Part shown: positions 23,290 to 33,771 of the stretch, in pieces
Position numbering within the stretch: position 1 is the first letter of the stretch
Layout of the letters: every line of letters starts with the position of its first letter
Assembly (NCBI GenBank): GCA_027475525.1
Contig: JAMWFC010000009.1
Location: 248,001-312,000 of the forward strand
DNA from: Macrolepiota albuminosa
Taxonomy: Eukaryota; Basidiomycota; Agaricomycetes; Agaricales; Agaricaceae
Length of the DNA stretch: 64,000 nt
Direction: 5' to 3'
Program-made: the position numbers and the translations under genes
The notes under the pieces: model-generated
Databases searched by the model: none
What the model was told of the DNA's origin: nothing
The model's input: the letters and a program-made list of their open reading frames with translations, nothing else

Positions 23290-24444
23290 TTGACAGGTGC
23301 TCAGGGTGCCTCAGAAGACACCAAGTCATTGGTACAGACTGGGAGACCTATGCTCCCAAGCTGGAGTAGTGGGACCAGGCGGGCTGTGGTGGGCTCAATG
23401 CCCACCAGGATAGCAGAAGCCTGCATAGAGAAGGTATTGGAGGAGGATGCAACTCTGGAAGTAGGCAGCACAGAAAATTGTTTTCCATGCACACCAGCAG
23501 TGGAGAAAGTCCAGGAGGTTGCAGATCTTCCAGAGGAGGTGATTGAGTCGTCTAGCAATGACAATGCTGAAGCAGAGGAGCAGCAGTTGAAAACCACATA
23601 TACTGTGCACTTGTGGGTGTTCTGGGATCTGCACCCAGAGATGATGAAATACATCACCCAGGTGTGACTTGAGTGCTATGCTTCTGTGCATATAGTAGCA
23701 CTTAGGCAACAAGGGCATGAGGTGCCTACTGTATTCAGTATTAAATATACTGATTTAATAGTGAGAGTTCTCACTATAGAACTCCAGATGTATTTTCAGC
23801 ATAAAGCCACAAGGCAATCAGAGGTGTTGACCCTCTGGAGCCACATGTCTGAGGAATGCTTGGCACATTGTAATCAAGACGTTGGAGTCAAGCTAATGGA
23901 AGCACTAGCACAGGTGCAGGAAGTGCCTGAAGTAAAACTGGTGAGTACCTTTTATACTCCAGCAAGACAAGGGTGGCATGAGGAGCTCCCACACATGCGT
24001 AACCAAGATCTTAGGACAGAGATGTCAGGCCCAGATGGACACAATAACACTGCATTTAAGGTGGAGAGCAAGGCATCTTTGATGCCATGCATGCCAATGA
24101 CAGAAACATTGAGTAACAGAGTCGCATATCAATGTATGTGCAATGGCAATCTCAGGACTAAGGGACAGTCCCTTATTGATGATCAGGGCATTGTATTTGA
24201 GGGCACCAAGCCCATTGATGAGATGCATTGTCAATTTGTAATGCAGGGCCAGGAGAATCAAGCTTCTCCAGAACCAGAGCAGTGCAATGATCATGATCAA
24301 GGAGACTTCCTCAATCGAGATGGCGCCACCAGATGTGATGCCCCTAGTAACAGCCAGGATGAATACCTTAGGTTGATTCCCCAAGATGAGGGCAATTATG
24401 CCCACAGTCAAGGAGGCTTGGGATATCTGCCACAGAGTAGATGA
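23290..24444 (+). pseudogene. Gypsy leader ORF / gag N-terminal part, one stop
   Basis: One frame of 385 codons, open except for a TGA at 23,665-23,667 that could derive from CGA by a CpG transition. The product is acidic in its first third (EKVLEEDATLEVGSTEN, then EEVIESSSNDNAEAEEQQ), followed by a mixed region (WVFWDLHPEMMKYITQV) and a hydrophilic tail. No zinc knuckle or protease motif is present. Its place between the 5' LTR and the gag core suggests an N-terminal gag extension or separate ORF1. The KDZ transposon interrupts the internal region about 150 bp downstream. Confidence 0.45.
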
Positions 24445-24650
24445 GGAAAGTTACTTCTCTGAGCTGCTGATTTAGCAACTAGATCTCCAGGCCAGCAGGA
24501 GGCCATTTATATGCATCATGAAGCCATGCACAATTGCCTTCATTGAGTAGTTGTGCCTTGGGAGTAACTTTATGGTTACCAAATGCAGGGTAGGGCATCA
24601 CAACGGTACGTGTCATACGTTGTACGGGAGCCTGCTTTATGCTGTACCAT

Positions 24651-24804
24651 ACGTGTCCAGCGGAGTCTGCTACACTGGAGCGGAGCAGTCCCCACAGTGC
24701 CATAGAATACAGAGCCGCAGACGTGTCACGTGTCCAGCGGAGTCTGCTACACTGGAGCGGAGCAGTCCCCACAGTGCCATAGAATACAGAGCCGCGGACG
24801 TGTC
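24651..24804. repeat. 77-bp tandem duplication (one mismatch)
   Basis: 24,651-24,727 recurs as 24,728-24,804 with a single A/G difference. The right arm has only one copy. Confidence 0.85.
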
Positions 24805-24825
24805 ACAATGTGCTGTATGACACGG

Positions 24826-25724
24826 TGTAGTACTTGGTTGCAAGTAGTACTGATAGTTCTGGGGGTTTCTTGAAGTCTTAGAAAGTGACCTCTAATCCAC
24901 ACTGGTGCTTGATGATAAAAACTTGATGTATTGGGTGCTTCACAGAATATCAAATATCCTGATGGGCAGTAGAAGGTTCTCAGTCAACTCCAGCCTAAGC
25001 AGTTCACTCCCTGGGAACTACCGAGCCTTTGTTTTCCAATAGACTTCCAAGAAGAGGTGCTCAATAAACTCTAGCCTAGGTGATTCACTCCCTGGGAACC
25101 ACTGAGCCTTTGCCTATCAATTGCCTGTCTATTCTCTACTCTACTTGGACTATTTATACTAATTTTCCAGTGCACAGACCACCAGATCACATGACTTTTT
25201 GCTCTTGACCTCCCAGCATTCCTGACCTAATTTGTTGTTCCATTTTCCATTTTGGTGATGCATGTTTCAGTGCCACCATTCCATTCATCTCTTCCTTCCT
25301 CCATTCAATGCATGTTTCAGTGCCACCATTCCATTCATCCCTCCCTTCCTCCATTCAATGCATGTGCCACCATTCTATTCATCTCTTTTGACATCCCTCC
25401 ATGCTTCTTTCCCTTTCCCCTTTCAGTCATATCAAATTGGGGATTGTCAGATCAGATCTTGATCTAGATCATCACAATTTGATCCCCTTTTGTCACCTCT
25501 GCCAGCTCCCATGCTTCCCCTCCCCATAACAGTGGTTGGACTATTGTTGAGTTGATAGCTTGAGCTGGTCCCTGCCCTTTGTTCTGTACTGTCTGTGTAT
25601 TTATTGGGGTGTTTTTGGAGATATAATTTGTTGAGACTGCTACCAGGAGGCTTACAGTTTTCAGCCTATAATTAAATGTTTATTTTGACTTCTGGTGCAT
25701 GTTGTGTCCCTGACTGCTGGTACA
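24826..25724 (+). mobile_element. Solo LTR-like insertion in the KDZ left arm
   Basis: Absent from the otherwise matching right arm, where the sequence runs straight from gacacgg to tccagtggatc. It begins TGTAGTACTTGG and ends GCTGGTACA, about 899 bp, and contains an internal repeat of the ctccctgggaac phrase. Its first ~190 bp match 60,947-61,138. No internal domain remains, so it is probably a solo LTR of a Gypsy-type family. The target duplication is unclear. Confidence 0.6.
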
Positions 25725-26206
25725 GCATCGTATCAACGGTCCAGTGGATCGATAAAAGGCGGGCACATACATGCGCACGCAGGCCCAGCGGATGCCAGCG
25801 GACACTAGCGGACGTCAATGTGCATCAGCGGCCGCCGGCAGGCATCAGCACACGAGTGAAAACCTCCTCCATTGGCGGACTTCATGGCATGAATAAACCC
25901 TCCTCGAGGTTCCCCACTTCCCTCCCCTCTCCATTCCTCCCCGCAATAACTCAAGGCTGCGCGTCTCCCCTTCCATCCTTTTCCCACCCCCGATGCCAGC
26001 GTACGTCCACAAAAGGGCCCTGAAAATCTATGCAGGCCTACGCAAGCCACCAGCGGACATCCACACAGACGTACGTCGACGGACTCAAACCTATGCGGGC
26101 CCTCCCAGGCCTGCGCAGGACACCAGCGGACATCCACAGAGGCCTACGCAGGTCCACGGAGTCTGGTTGGACCAAGGAAAAAAGTAACTTCGTCTTGCCT
26201 GCCGTA

Positions 26207-26286
26207 TGCCTGTGGGGGGGAATCGAACCCCCGGCCTTGGGAAAGCCTCCAGCAATGGAACGCACATTTAACCGTTGCACCACAGG
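26207..26286 (-). tRNA. tRNA-like gene in left arm (class II-like or Gly-like)
   Basis: The ends pair as CCTGTGG / CCACAGG. A-box TGGTGCAACGG and B-box GGTTCGATTCC match the Pol III consensus. The T-arm is a perfect GGGGG-TTCGATT-CCCCC. Between D and T arms lie two hairpins, one around CCATTGCTGG and one GGCT-TTCCCAA-GGCC. This reads either as a long variable arm (Ser/Leu-like class II) or as a Gly(CCC)-like anticodon arm with an extra hairpin. A second copy is in the right arm. Isotype and function are unknown. Confidence 0.5.
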
Positions 26287-26744
26287 TCCATTACTAACGG
26301 ATAGATTCAAAGGTCAGATAACACAATGAACGGACGCCCACCTACGTTTCCGCAGGTTCCCGTATGGATTTTTTGAGGTGGAAGGGGGGTGGCATACCTC
26401 CCAAAAGAGTTTTCGTGGCCTGAAAGGGGCGTTGGCATTAGCAGCCATCAGCTGGCCATCAGCTGGCATCCGTCGGAGTTCATCAGCAGCCGTCGTGACC
26501 TGCTGGCATTCGTCGGCATTCGTCGGCATTCACCGGATATCCGCTGGTATCCGTCGGCATCCACAGGAATCCGTCGGCAACCCCTGGCATCGTCCGGCAT
26601 CGTCCGGCATCAGGGCGGGAGAGAAGGAAACAGGGTGCATGGGTGTCTGCCGCATGGGGTGGCGTCTCGGAGAGCATGGGGGGTGGCGGAAGAGGGATGG
26701 GGGTGGGGAGAAAGAGGGGAAAGGGGGAAGGGGAGGAGCGTGGG

Positions 26745-27018
26745 TGTCCGCTGGTATGCCAGCGGACATAGCAGACATCGGATGTCAGGTCAGGGGGGAG
26801 GAAGGAAGCGGGGTGCATGTGGTGGACGGGAGTGGCGTGTGAGGTAGTGTGGGGAGTGGAGAGGATGGCACTGGGGAGAAAGAGGGGGAAGGGCGGAAGA
26901 GGGTGCGTGAGTGTCCGCTGTCCGCTGGCATGCCAGCGGACGGTAGCCTGGGGAGAAAGAGGGGGAAGGGCGGAAGAGGGTGCGTGAGTGTCCGCTGTCC
27001 GCTGGCATGCCAGCGGAT
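26745..27018. repeat. Palindromic CCGCTGG/CCAGCGG sites in left arm
   Basis: Palindromes at 26,745-26,768 (imperfect), 26,920-26,941 (perfect, core TCCGCTGGCATGCCAGCGGA) and 26,998-27,017. The last two are partly multiplied by a 77-bp duplication. The same palindrome occurs at 41,533-41,554 and a variant near 41,785 in the right arm. They are candidate transposase-binding sites. Confidence 0.5.
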
Positions 27019-27024
27019 GGTAGC
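26871..27024. repeat. 77-bp tandem duplication (one mismatch)
   Basis: 26,871-26,947 recurs as 26,948-27,024 with one C/T difference near the end. Confidence 0.85.
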
Positions 27025-27069
27025 GGATGGTAGCTGACATTGGCATGTGAGCCAGCTGATGTCAGCGGT

Positions 27070-27150
27070 GCAACCAGTCCCAGTGGTTCAGTGGAATATT
27101 CATTTATTGATATTCAATATTGTGTACAGTGGTGGGTTCTACTCCTACTT
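27070..27150 (+). tRNA. tRNA-like unit, inner end of left arm
   Basis: A-box TGGTTCAGTGG and a near-consensus B-box (GGTTCTACTCC, one mismatch). The middle, where an anticodon arm should be, is replaced by aatattcatttattgatatt. Its inverted copy is at 41,397-41,479. Confidence 0.4.
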
Positions 27151-27283
27151 CACCTTAACAGGGACTAATGCTGTGTTTTTATATGGGTGTATTTTTGCTC
27201 TACATATACATTGTACTGACCTGTAGTATGCGCCTGTGGTAGTGGATCTGACCAAAACTCTAGCAATTACTGAAGCAGGATAG

Positions 27284-27449
27284 GATGGAGGAGTTGACAC
27301 ATGAGATCGTTCCAGCGCTCATGACAAGTGACGATACACCAGGGCTGACTACTTTTTTTTTACAAAGATCAGCACAGAGGTAGTCAGCCACAGTGCATCA
27401 TCAACTTGTCATGAGCACTGGAATGAACACATGCGCGAACTCGTCCATC
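27284..27449. repeat. Imperfect hairpin, ~70-bp arms
   Basis: 27,284-27,353 is an imperfect inverted copy of 27,380-27,449, with a T-rich loop between. Both arms contain a ccag...ctcatgacaag core. Part of the right arm matches 41,115-41,225. Confidence 0.55.
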
Positions 27450-27540
27450 TTATGCCACTGCAGAAATCTCTGGAGTTTTCAACGGATCAAATTCATGACG
27501 CTAGCGGACGTCAGCGGCCTGCTGCTATTATATAATGTGA

Positions 27541-27617
27541 ACTAGTGGGAGTCGAACCCACTTCTTGTGCACAATATGAAATATCAATTGATGAATATTC
27601 CATTGTACCACAGGCGC
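27541..27617 (-). tRNA. tRNA-like unit
   Basis: Read on the minus strand: GCGCCTGTGG start, A-box-like TGGTACAATGG, AT-rich middle, B-box GGTTCGACTCC, end CACTAGT. The inverted counterpart on the other side is 41,000-41,079. Confidence 0.45.
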
Positions 27618-27759
27618 TTGCTACAAGTCAGGACGGTGTTCATGTAGTGCACAAACGGACCCATACAGAATTTGAATGGATAGAGATTTTACTGCAACTG
27701 GTGCATCTGTATTGAATTGACAATATTAGACTGATATGTATTTACACCATAGAAGTATA

Positions 27760-27913
27760 CAGGAAAGAGGAAAACCATAGTTTGTAGCGGAATATTAGAC
27801 TGATATTGATTTACACCATAGCATTATACATGAAGCCAGGAAAGAGGAAAACCATAGTTTGTAGCGGAATATTAGACTGATATTGATTTACACCATAGCA
27901 TTATACATGAAGC
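27760..27913. repeat. 77-bp exact tandem duplication
   Basis: 27,760-27,836 repeats as 27,837-27,913, just before a tRNA-like unit. Confidence 0.9.
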
Positions 27914-27989
27914 GTCTGTGGTGTAGTGGAATATTTCCCATTGATATTCCTTGTATCTTGCATTAGGTGGTTCGACTCCCCCTAGTGCA
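27912..27989 (+). tRNA. tRNA-like unit 1 of left array
   Basis: Starts GCGTCTGTGGTGTAGTGG (A-box TGGTGTAGTGG, much like tRNA-Gly), B-box GGTTCGACTCC, end CTAGTGCA. A T5 run follows about 25 bp later. The anticodon arm is replaced by AT-rich sequence. Confidence 0.5.
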
Positions 27990-28069
27990 TTGACATCGAA
28001 CTTAAATATTTTTGACCACACACAGAAGAATAGACTGATGTTTATTTACATCATAGCAATATAAAGTAA

Positions 28070-28148
28070 GCATCGGTGGTCTAGTGGAATATTATCCATT
28101 GGTCTTTATTATGTCTTGCAGTAGACAGGTTCGATTCCTACTAGTGCA
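28070..28148 (+). tRNA. tRNA-like unit 2 of left array
   Basis: GCATCGGTGGTCTAGTGG start resembles a Gly tRNA 5' half. B-box GGTTCGATTCC is perfect, the end is CTAGTGCA, and a TTTTT terminator follows at once. Confidence 0.5.
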
Positions 28149-28282
28149 TTTTTGTCTCACTGTTTAGAATTTTTGACCTGCTTAGCTAATTGTTATTTAC
28201 TACACAGTATGATAAACAAAGTAACGTCCTAATTTAAACAGCGTGACATGATATCTATTTAGACTATAGCTGTGTACATTAA

Positions 28283-28362
28283 GCTTTGATGGTCTAGTGG
28301 AATATTATCCATTGGTGTTTATTGTGTGTTGCAGTAGGTGGGTTCGACTCCTGCTTAGTGCA
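28283..28362 (+). tRNA. tRNA-like unit 3 of left array
   Basis: GCTTTGATGGTCTAGTGG start, B-box GGTTCGACTCC, end TTAGTGCA, then TTTTTT about 20 bp on. The spacing from unit 2 is 213 bp and the flanks are repeated too, so the whole segment is a tandem duplicate. Confidence 0.5.
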
Positions 28363-28497
28363 ATGAACATTAAGACGTTTGCCTTTTTTGACCTGCTTAG
28401 CTAATTGTTATTTACTACACAGTATAATAAACAAAGTAAGGTCCTAATTTAAACAGAGTGACATGATATCTATTTAGACTATAGCAGTGTACAGTAA

Positions 28498-28577
28498 GCA
28501 TCGATGGTCTAGTAGAATATTATCCATTGATGTTCATTGTATGTTGCAGTAGGTGGGTTCAACTCCTGCTTAGTGCA
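28498..28577 (+). tRNA. tRNA-like unit 4 of left array
   Basis: GCATCGATGGTCTAGTAG start, B-box with one change (GGTTCAACTCC), end TTAGTGCA, TTTTT downstream. It lies 215 bp from unit 3. The next repeat flank leads into the start of KDZ gene A. Confidence 0.45.
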
Positions 28578-28731
28578 ATAAACATTAGGACCTCTGCAAT
28601 TTTTGACCTGCTTAGCTAATTGTTATTTACTAAACTGTAAGATAAACAAAGTAAGGTTTTGTCAAGCAATAAATCAAACTTCTTTTGTAATTTAAACAGG
28701 GTCACATGATATCTATTTTCAGAACTTGCTT

Positions 28732-28885
28732 CGTGTAAAGTTCTCGTCCGTTTCTTTAATCCTCCATCTGCCATGTCTAACGAAGAACTCCACCAACGGG
28801 TCGTTGACCGTGTAAAGTTCTCGTCCGTTTCTTTAATCCTCCATCTGCCATGTCTAACGAAGAACTCCACCAACGGGTCGTTGAC
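28732..28885. repeat. 77-bp exact tandem duplication
   Basis: 28,732-28,808 repeats as 28,809-28,885 over the start of KDZ gene A, doubling its ATG. Confidence 0.9.
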
Positions 28886-31000
28886 GTGGATGTTTGAGTA
28901 TTATACCTTGCTCTCAGAGGAGACCTGCGACAACTCAAAGCACAGCAGAAGGACCTGGTAAGATACAAGCACTCCTGTCTAATAGACATGCACTAATAGT
29001 CGTCCTGTAGATTGACATGTGGTTCAAGGACCTGGTAAGATACAAGCACTCCTGTCTAATAGACATGCACTAATAGTCGTCCTGTAGATTGACATGTGGT
29101 TCAAGGTTAGGGACATCAAGGATGACAAGAAACTCCTCCTTGATGCCAGGAGAAGTTTCATCAACGAAGTTATCCCGCTACTCCAGAGCAAGCTTTCTGA
29201 TGAGGATATGACCAGGCGGTTGAAGGACGCTGTGAAGAAATGGACCCAGAGGAGCGGAAGGAGGGAGGAACCAAGTGGGGGCGAAGAACGACCTGATCCA
29301 TCGACCGAGGCTGGTCTGTCGACAGCACCGGCACGAGAAGACCGGATAGGTCATAGGCTGGCAGCAGGAGATTTGTCTGGTCCGTCACCGATTCCAAAGA
29401 AGAGAAAACAACCGAGTCCTCCAGCGGCAGGAGATTTGTCTGGTCCGTCGCCAAATCCCAAGAAGCCAAAACAGGTGACCTATATTGGTCAACCTCCTCC
29501 TGGTACCTATTGTTGACAGAAGGAGCAGGAGGATGAGGATGAGGACGAGGATGAAGAGGAAGAGGAAGAGGAAGAACAAGAGGGCAGGATACTGAAGGGG
29601 GAAATTACTGGAGGGATGCTGTTGGGCAGGTATCTGAGGACAGCACCTCGTCACAAGAGGGCAGGATACTGAAGGGGGAAATTACTGGAGGGATGCTGTT
29701 GGGCAGGTATCTGAGGACAGCACCTCGTCATGAGAGTCAGCACATCAACCCCCTTGCCAATATTGCGCAAGTAAGCGGCTACAGTGTGTCAGGACAAAGG
29801 GCGGCACCGCATGCGATCCCTGCTGGCTCATTCGCAAACGAACATGCAGCCTGACGATTGTCAAGAAAACCGTCAAGCCCAGCAACAAGGGAAAGGGGAA
29901 AAAACCACTGAGAAAGAAGTCAGTGACGATTATTGAGAGTGATGACGGTATGAAACTCTTTTCCTGCTCAAATAGCTAACCAATAGTTAGCAGATGAACC
30001 AACCAGTCCAATCACGGGACCATCAAAACCGTCCGTCCGTCCATCCCAACCGTCGACCTCCAACCGCCCAGCGGACCCTCTTCCGGTCAAGGGAAAGGGC
30101 AAGGAGCGGGCAATGGAGTCTAGTCACAGTGAGGACATTGTGGCTGGTGTAATGGCAGGGGTGGAGAGCCGTTTGGACAGGATGGAGAATGGGTTCCAGG
30201 AAGCATTGCGGAATGTTGGGGAGCATGTGCGGGACGGGTTTGTCACCGTTTGGACAGGATGGAGAATGGGTTCCAGGAAGCATTGCGGAATGTTGGGGAG
30301 CATGTGCGGGACGGGTTTGTCACAGCTGAGGCGAGCTGGTTACCGCATATTGAGGACTTCTTCTATCGCTACCAGACTCAGGTCAACACACTCGGTGGCC
30401 ACATAGAAACCCTGCAAACGAATGTTTCTCTTGCGGGTGAGACACTTGAAAACCACGCCGGACGGATCCGTCAGACGGAAGAGCAGATCTGCAATATTTG
30501 GGGTGGGTTGACACTTTGCAGAATCAACTTCACATCTCTACCTGTCCCTCAGTCCGTCAGCTCAGGATGATGTGGCAGTGCATCCAACAGGGCACAGTGA
30601 CTTGGACCCATCGTTGAAGAGGAAGAAACCACTCCTGACCCCATCGCTGACCAATCCCCTGCCACTGCTGACATATCTGTTCCCACTGGTGACACCTCTG
30701 CCCTCGCCACTGACCAATCCCATCATGCCGCTGACTTATCCGCTCTCACCGTCACTCCGTCCCTGCTTCAACAAACATCCTCAGAGACGACTCCCGCACG
30801 AACATCTCTGTCACCCCCTCAACCATCTTCCGTCCCTCCGCCAGTCCCTGCCAAGGACCCTCTTCCTGGCCCAAGGGGATGGGCTTGCAGCAACTCCCAA
30901 AGTAGTCAGCCGCCGATGCAACGGACCTGATCATCCAGTCGGCTTACTGAGAGATGGAAGGCAACAGAAGAGAAGTGAAGGATGGACGATTACATATTTT
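28774..31000 (+). CDS. KDZ gene A: Cys-cluster, acidic and coiled-coil protein
   Basis: After collapsing the 77-bp copies at 28,732, 28,949, 29,576 and 30,171, coding blocks run MSNEELHQRVVD, GDLRQLKAQQKDL | IDMWFKVRDIKDDKKLLLDA, then a duplicated GDLSGPSP-PKK motif, an Asp/Glu run near 29,525-29,580, and a Cys cluster (CDPCWLIRKRTCSLTIVKK near 29,810-29,885). A coiled-coil-prone stretch follows (SRLDRMENGFQEAL, then TLENHAGRIRQTEEQICNIW near 30,445-30,505), and a Ser/Thr/Pro-rich end near 30,900. At least five short introns are needed and exact joins are provisional. The Cys cluster suggests DNA binding. Proteins of this build often accompany KDZ transposases in mushrooms, but their role is unknown. 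Confidence 0.5.
28949..29102. repeat. 77-bp exact tandem duplication
   Basis: 28,949-29,025 repeats as 29,026-29,102. It doubles an intron and its borders. Confidence 0.9.
29576..29729. repeat. 77-bp exact tandem duplication
   Basis: 29,576-29,652 repeats as 29,653-29,729 in gene A. Confidence 0.9.
30171..30324. repeat. 77-bp exact tandem duplication
   Basis: 30,171-30,247 repeats as 30,248-30,324. Removing one copy joins the coiled-coil frame directly (SRLDRMENGFQEAL into VTAEASWLPHIE). Confidence 0.9.
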
Positions 31001-31097
31001 TTTTTCGCTATGACAGACATTTACTGAGAGATGGAAGGCAACAGAAGAGAAGTGAAGGATGGACGATTACATATTTTTTTTTCGCTATGACAGACAT
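30944..31097. repeat. 77-bp exact tandem duplication
   Basis: 30,944-31,020 repeats as 31,021-31,097 between genes A and B. Confidence 0.9.
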
Positions 31098-31159
31098 TCG
31101 TACATTTTGTAACCCTATAGTTTACAAAAATGTAATATAACATTCCCCCCTTCCCCACA

Positions 31160-33500
31160 TCAATGACGGCGGACTGGTCAAATGACCTTAGTGCGGCTGC
31201 TACTCCTTTTGGCTGGTGTAGACATATCAATGTATTGAGCTGCATCTTCCTGTAGCATTTGTGCTTGAGACTTGCGGGGTCGCTTGGAATTTGTTGACAA
31301 TTGGTTAGGCAATGCCTTGTGCTTCTTTTGGTTTTGTAATGCCGGCCTTCCCTCACCTTCAAATTGGTCATTGTCCTCATCTTGAAGAATGTCGAGCACC
31401 CTTCTTGACACTCTATATCTAGGGGAACCATCACTAGGGCCATTAATTGGAGGGTCTGGATGGCTCCATCCTCTTTGTTGTAAGAGGTGGATGGTAGTGG
31501 CATCTACCACTGCTGTATCATCAACACATCCGTCATGAACGGATTTGTCGAGAGCGGACTTGTCGTGAGCGGAAGCTGATACATTTGGTCAGGATTCATT
31601 GTGAACCGTGGATCTGTTGTGGCGCTGAGGCTGGGGAGTGTGCGGTGAGCACAAGACAGGAGGTTCCTCCTGTAAGTCAGGCAGTGGTGTGTGTGGTACA
31701 CTAGGTGACAGGGGAAGTGTAGGCCCCCGTTGCCACTCCAAGTTGGCTGCAGATCCGGTGACTAAAGCGGATCTGCCATCAGCGGCTCCATCATTAGCAA
31801 TGGTCCTACTGTTGCCATCAACTACTGCTGATGGTGTTGGCCTCTGTTTCCGATTTTTCCCTCCATTTTTGCGTGTAGCCTTACGTGCTGCTGCTGCTGC
31901 CGCATTTTTTTCACTGGCCTCTGTTTCCGATTTTTCCCTCCATTTTTGCGTGTAGCCTTACGTGCTGCTGCTGCTGCCGCATTTTTTTCACATCAGCTCA
32001 GGTGCCGTACTCGGCAGCTACTGGCTGCTTGTGACGGTTGAGATAAACCGTCCAGTGGAAGGTGTCACCGGATCCATACTGTCCTTGACGGTCTCTCCAG
32101 AAGTTCAGCAGATGCAATAGCTCAGGCCGACCAAGATTATGAGGATCTTGGAATATCAGACCCTCTGGAAGATACCTTGAATGTATGAATTGCTGATCAT
32201 TGGTCCTCACTGCCTTGTAAGGAGCAGATTCATAATGGTATCTGGAAGATACCTTGAATGTATGAATTGCTGATCATTGGTCCTCACTGCCTTGTAAGGA
32301 GCAGATTCATAATGGTACCAGATGCAATTTCTGATGGGGTGATCAGATGATGAGCAAAGGTGGAGAAAACTAGGATTCACTGTAATGAGTATTTAGATAG
32401 TCCCGGACAAGCATTTCCAATTCTGCCCAAGTTTGAAATATATTTGGTCCTGGATCTGCTGGTAATATTGGGAATCCATCCCTATCCAGATCAAGGATGA
32501 GGTCATGGCGTGTAAGGATAGGAGGAGTCAAATCATGGGGTGATTGCATGTTGGACGGCATGTCTCTACCAAGAAGAGCAGACATGTAATCCATCATCTT
32601 CTTGTTGAGGTCACTAACAAGGTCAGGAAAGGAGTCTTGAAAGGTAGGTCGGTTAGCATGGGTCAAGTATGACATATTGTCATGACTATAATTGGTGTCA
32701 AAATTGTTTAAAGAATGATGGCACCACATACATTCTAATAGTCATGCCTTCATCTGCATACCAACCAACAACAGTCCAACTCAACATGCCCATCTCTCTA
32801 AATCGAAGCACATCTGCATCGTCCACACGCTTCAAACCGTGCTTTCAGGCCTTCCTGGAGAGACAACGATTAGAAAGCGGAATCAAGCGGACGGATGTAC
32901 AACGAATAGAGGACGGATGGGGGACGGAAGCAGTACCAACTTGCGCTGAATTTCTGGCGGATTTCCTTTTTCGCTCCATTCTGCCGCCATCTTCCGTAAA
33001 CAACTTTCCTCCTGCGGTGTGAGTTGATGCATAACATTTTTGACAGCCACATTATATTGTGCAAATGCATCCAATCCTGAGGCATTGTGATCCTTACCCC
33101 TCAACAAGTTCTGGATCTCCTCGTTTATCTCCTTTGCCATTGTCTGCTGGACAACATCTCGCAGTGAAGTTTTCAGGAGCACCTTTGGATCTTTATGCTG
33201 GTAATAAGGGCGCCAGCAATTCTTGATATACTGGACAACCTTCTATTCAAGCAAATGATGTCTAGTTCTTTGCAATGAGTTGCTGTACCTACTTTGATTC
33301 TCTCTGCCCACTCTTCCCCTGTCTTTGGCTCTGTCCCCTTAGTGGCCCAGTAGTTGAAGATATCCGTTAGGATTTTATCCTTTAAGATAGCAGTCCGAGC
33401 TTGAGGAGTAGTTGAGGAGCGGTAGAGTTCCTTGTATGGTTCAAAGATAGATCTTTCTTCCGCTGTAAATATCGGTTCCACTCATCTTTTCTTTGGTGAA
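31160..33500 (-). CDS. KDZ gene B: unknown accessory protein, probably damaged
   Basis: Read right to left. A block starts at MEPIFTAEERSIFEPYKELY (33,481). A clear 50-bp intron (33,243-33,292) leads to KVVQYIKNCWRPYYQHKDPK and then AAEWSEKGNPPEIQRKL. After another intron come LKRVDDADVLRFREMGMLSW and TVVGWYADEG, with an apparent one-base shift near 32,838. The LPADPGPNIFQTWAELEMLV block is near 32,420. RYLPEGLIFQDPHNLGRPEL and the DTFHWTVYLNRHKQ block are near 32,190-32,030. A basic Ser-rich C-terminus ends near 31,180. I know no function. A protein of this build next to KDZ transposases suggests an accessory role. The true 5' end may lie further right, up to about 33,745. Confidence 0.5.
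31838..31991. repeat. 77-bp exact tandem duplication
   Basis: 31,838-31,914 repeats as 31,915-31,991 in gene B. Confidence 0.9.
32164..32317. repeat. 77-bp exact tandem duplication
   Basis: 32,164-32,240 repeats as 32,241-32,317 in gene B. Confidence 0.9.
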
Positions 33501-33599
33501 AATATTGGTTCAGGCGGTTGCAGGAGGGCAGACATGTTTGTAGACAATATAATTTTCTGCAACCACACAGTTCTCAACTGAAGGATCACATGATAAAAT

Positions 33600-33771
33600 A
33601 TAGATTTTCCGTTCAGTGTCCGTTGATGACAAACGGATTCCGTTTGTCTTCGACGGATAGGGTCCGCTGTCCGCTGGTATCCGGCCCGTCCAAATTGGGG
33701 CATATTGCCGATATCGATGAGCGGTCTCATTAGATATCCCATACAATGGCTAGGTCCTGGCCATAGATATT
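33600..33771. promoter_or_regulatory. Divergent region between KDZ genes B and C
   Basis: Genes B (-) and C (+) point away from each other. The interval contains ccgctgtccgctggtatccg (33,667-33,686) and two cgtttgtc/gacaaacgg phrases, echoing the arm palindromes. It is a candidate shared promoter and transposase-binding region. Confidence 0.35.

Larger units (their letters stand above)
24597..27165 (+). repeat. KDZ left inverted arm (main part)
   Basis: Matches the complement of 41,390-42,930 almost continuously once the nested LTR and two 77-bp duplications are removed, leaving about 1.5 kb. It includes one tRNA-like gene, several CCGCTGG/CCAGCGG motifs and G-rich runs. A further matched block (27,420-27,617 against 41,000-41,200) extends the symmetry inward. 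Confidence 0.75.

Noticed and set aside
25262..25375. Repeated cattccattcatc phrases resembling a CRISPR-like array
   Set aside because: Only two or three irregular ~60-bp units in an LTR of a eukaryote; simple local duplication.
26378..27046. Several overlapping 150-190-codon frames in the KDZ arm, mirrored at 41,505-42,122
   Set aside because: Low-complexity purine/pyrimidine-biased DNA gives open frames in many phases; all phases repeat in the inverted arm and none has a domain.
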